From: Gammaproteobacteria bacterium
GTDB lineage: Bacteria > Pseudomonadota > Gammaproteobacteria > Chromatiales > Chromatiaceae
NCBI GenBank assembly: GCA_013041975.1
Contig: JABDQZ010000041.1
Location: 1 to 5,929, forward strand
Direction of reading: 5' to 3'
Length of the DNA stretch: 5,929 nucleotides
This document shows, one piece after another, positions 5,701-5,929 of the stretch. Each line of letters opens with the position of its first letter. Positions within the stretch are counted from its first letter, which is position 1. The notes under the pieces were generated by a model. That model had not been told where the DNA came from and did not search any database. It saw nothing but the letters and a program-made list of their open reading frames with translations. The position numbers were made by a program, and so were the translations under genes.

Positions 5701-5929
5701 ACAAGAAATTAACCGGTTTTCTGATTGCGATTGTTGTACTGACAACGGGTTGGCAGGTTACCCGTTCATTCTGGACTGAGGAAGAAAAACAGCTACGTTC
5801 ACAGATCAGAAGCAGCTTCGAGCAACAATTCACGGATGAAATAGCACAATCGAAAAAACGCTTTGGTCTTAAGGCATTCAATCCACACAGGGCTGATGCC
5901 AGGCATATCATACTGATTCATGGTCTGGA
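5697..5929 (+). CDS. Putative membrane-anchored or exported alpha/beta-hydrolase, N-terminal part (cut by right edge)
   Basis: An open frame of 77 codons begins at TTG 5697-5699 and is still open at the edge. Residues 1-5 (MNKKL) are basic and residues 6-18 hydrophobic (GFLIAIVVLTTGW), a signal peptide or signal anchor with no clear cleavage site. A charged, helix-prone stretch follows (about 27-58, EEEKQLRSQIRSSFEQQFTDEIAQSKKRF). HIILIHGL (70-77) then has the form of the strand and His-Gly oxyanion turn that open an alpha/beta-hydrolase fold. The catalytic Ser, acid and His lie outside the window, so enzyme activity and substrate are unknown. No ATG or GTG lies in frame back to the stop at 5658-5660, and none follows within the window, so TTG is the best start. 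It overlaps the purB stop (TTGA), with only a weak AGG 10 bases upstream, which points to translational coupling. A lipase- or esterase-like role is a guess. Confidence 0.8.
   Translation, partial: MNKKLTGFLIAIVVLTTGWQVTRSFWTEEEKQLRSQIRSSFEQQFTDEIAQSKKRFGLKAFNPHRADARHIILIHGL

Overview
The window is a stretch of chromosomal core metabolism, most likely from a free-living gammaproteobacterium. AcnB and PurB both read as close to the E. coli proteins along their full length. The base composition is close to balanced. Genes are tightly packed, and the promoters and terminator are of ordinary sigma-70 and intrinsic type. I cannot name a genus. I see no mobile element, CRISPR array, tRNA or rRNA.

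Layout. Positions 1-410 (minus) hold the N-terminal 136 residues of a fused TRAP-transporter permease that runs off the left edge. After a 42-base gap carrying a strong GC hairpin comes the gene for its periplasmic TAXI-family receptor (453-1409, minus). The next 115 bases hold the receptor's own promoter and the intrinsic terminator of acnB. acnB (1525-4086, minus, GTG start) encodes aconitate hydratase B with all three iron-sulfur cysteines. A 249-base divergent intergenic region separates acnB from purB (4336-5700, plus), which encodes adenylosuccinate lyase. The purB stop overlaps a TTG start of a further gene (5697 to the right edge, plus), the first 77 residues of a membrane-anchored or exported protein with an alpha/beta-hydrolase beginning.

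How the genes relate. The receptor and permease form one secondary transport system for a small organic acid, probably a carboxylate. It sits beside a TCA-cycle enzyme but in its own transcription unit. PurB makes AMP and an intermediate of IMP synthesis and releases fumarate, the only metabolic contact with the TCA side. The hydrolase is probably cotranslated with purB.

The most interesting signal is in the acnB-purB intergenic region. Read on the acnB strand, two hairpins 23 bases apart both present a UGGA tetraloop. One of them matches the SELEX consensus of the RNA-binding regulator CsrA/RsmA at 10 of 12 positions as I recall that consensus. An 8-bp inverted repeat encloses both. This suggests post-transcriptional control of acnB, but depends on an acnB promoter lying upstream of them, which I could not place with confidence. 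Beyond that I see no undescribed multi-gene system here.
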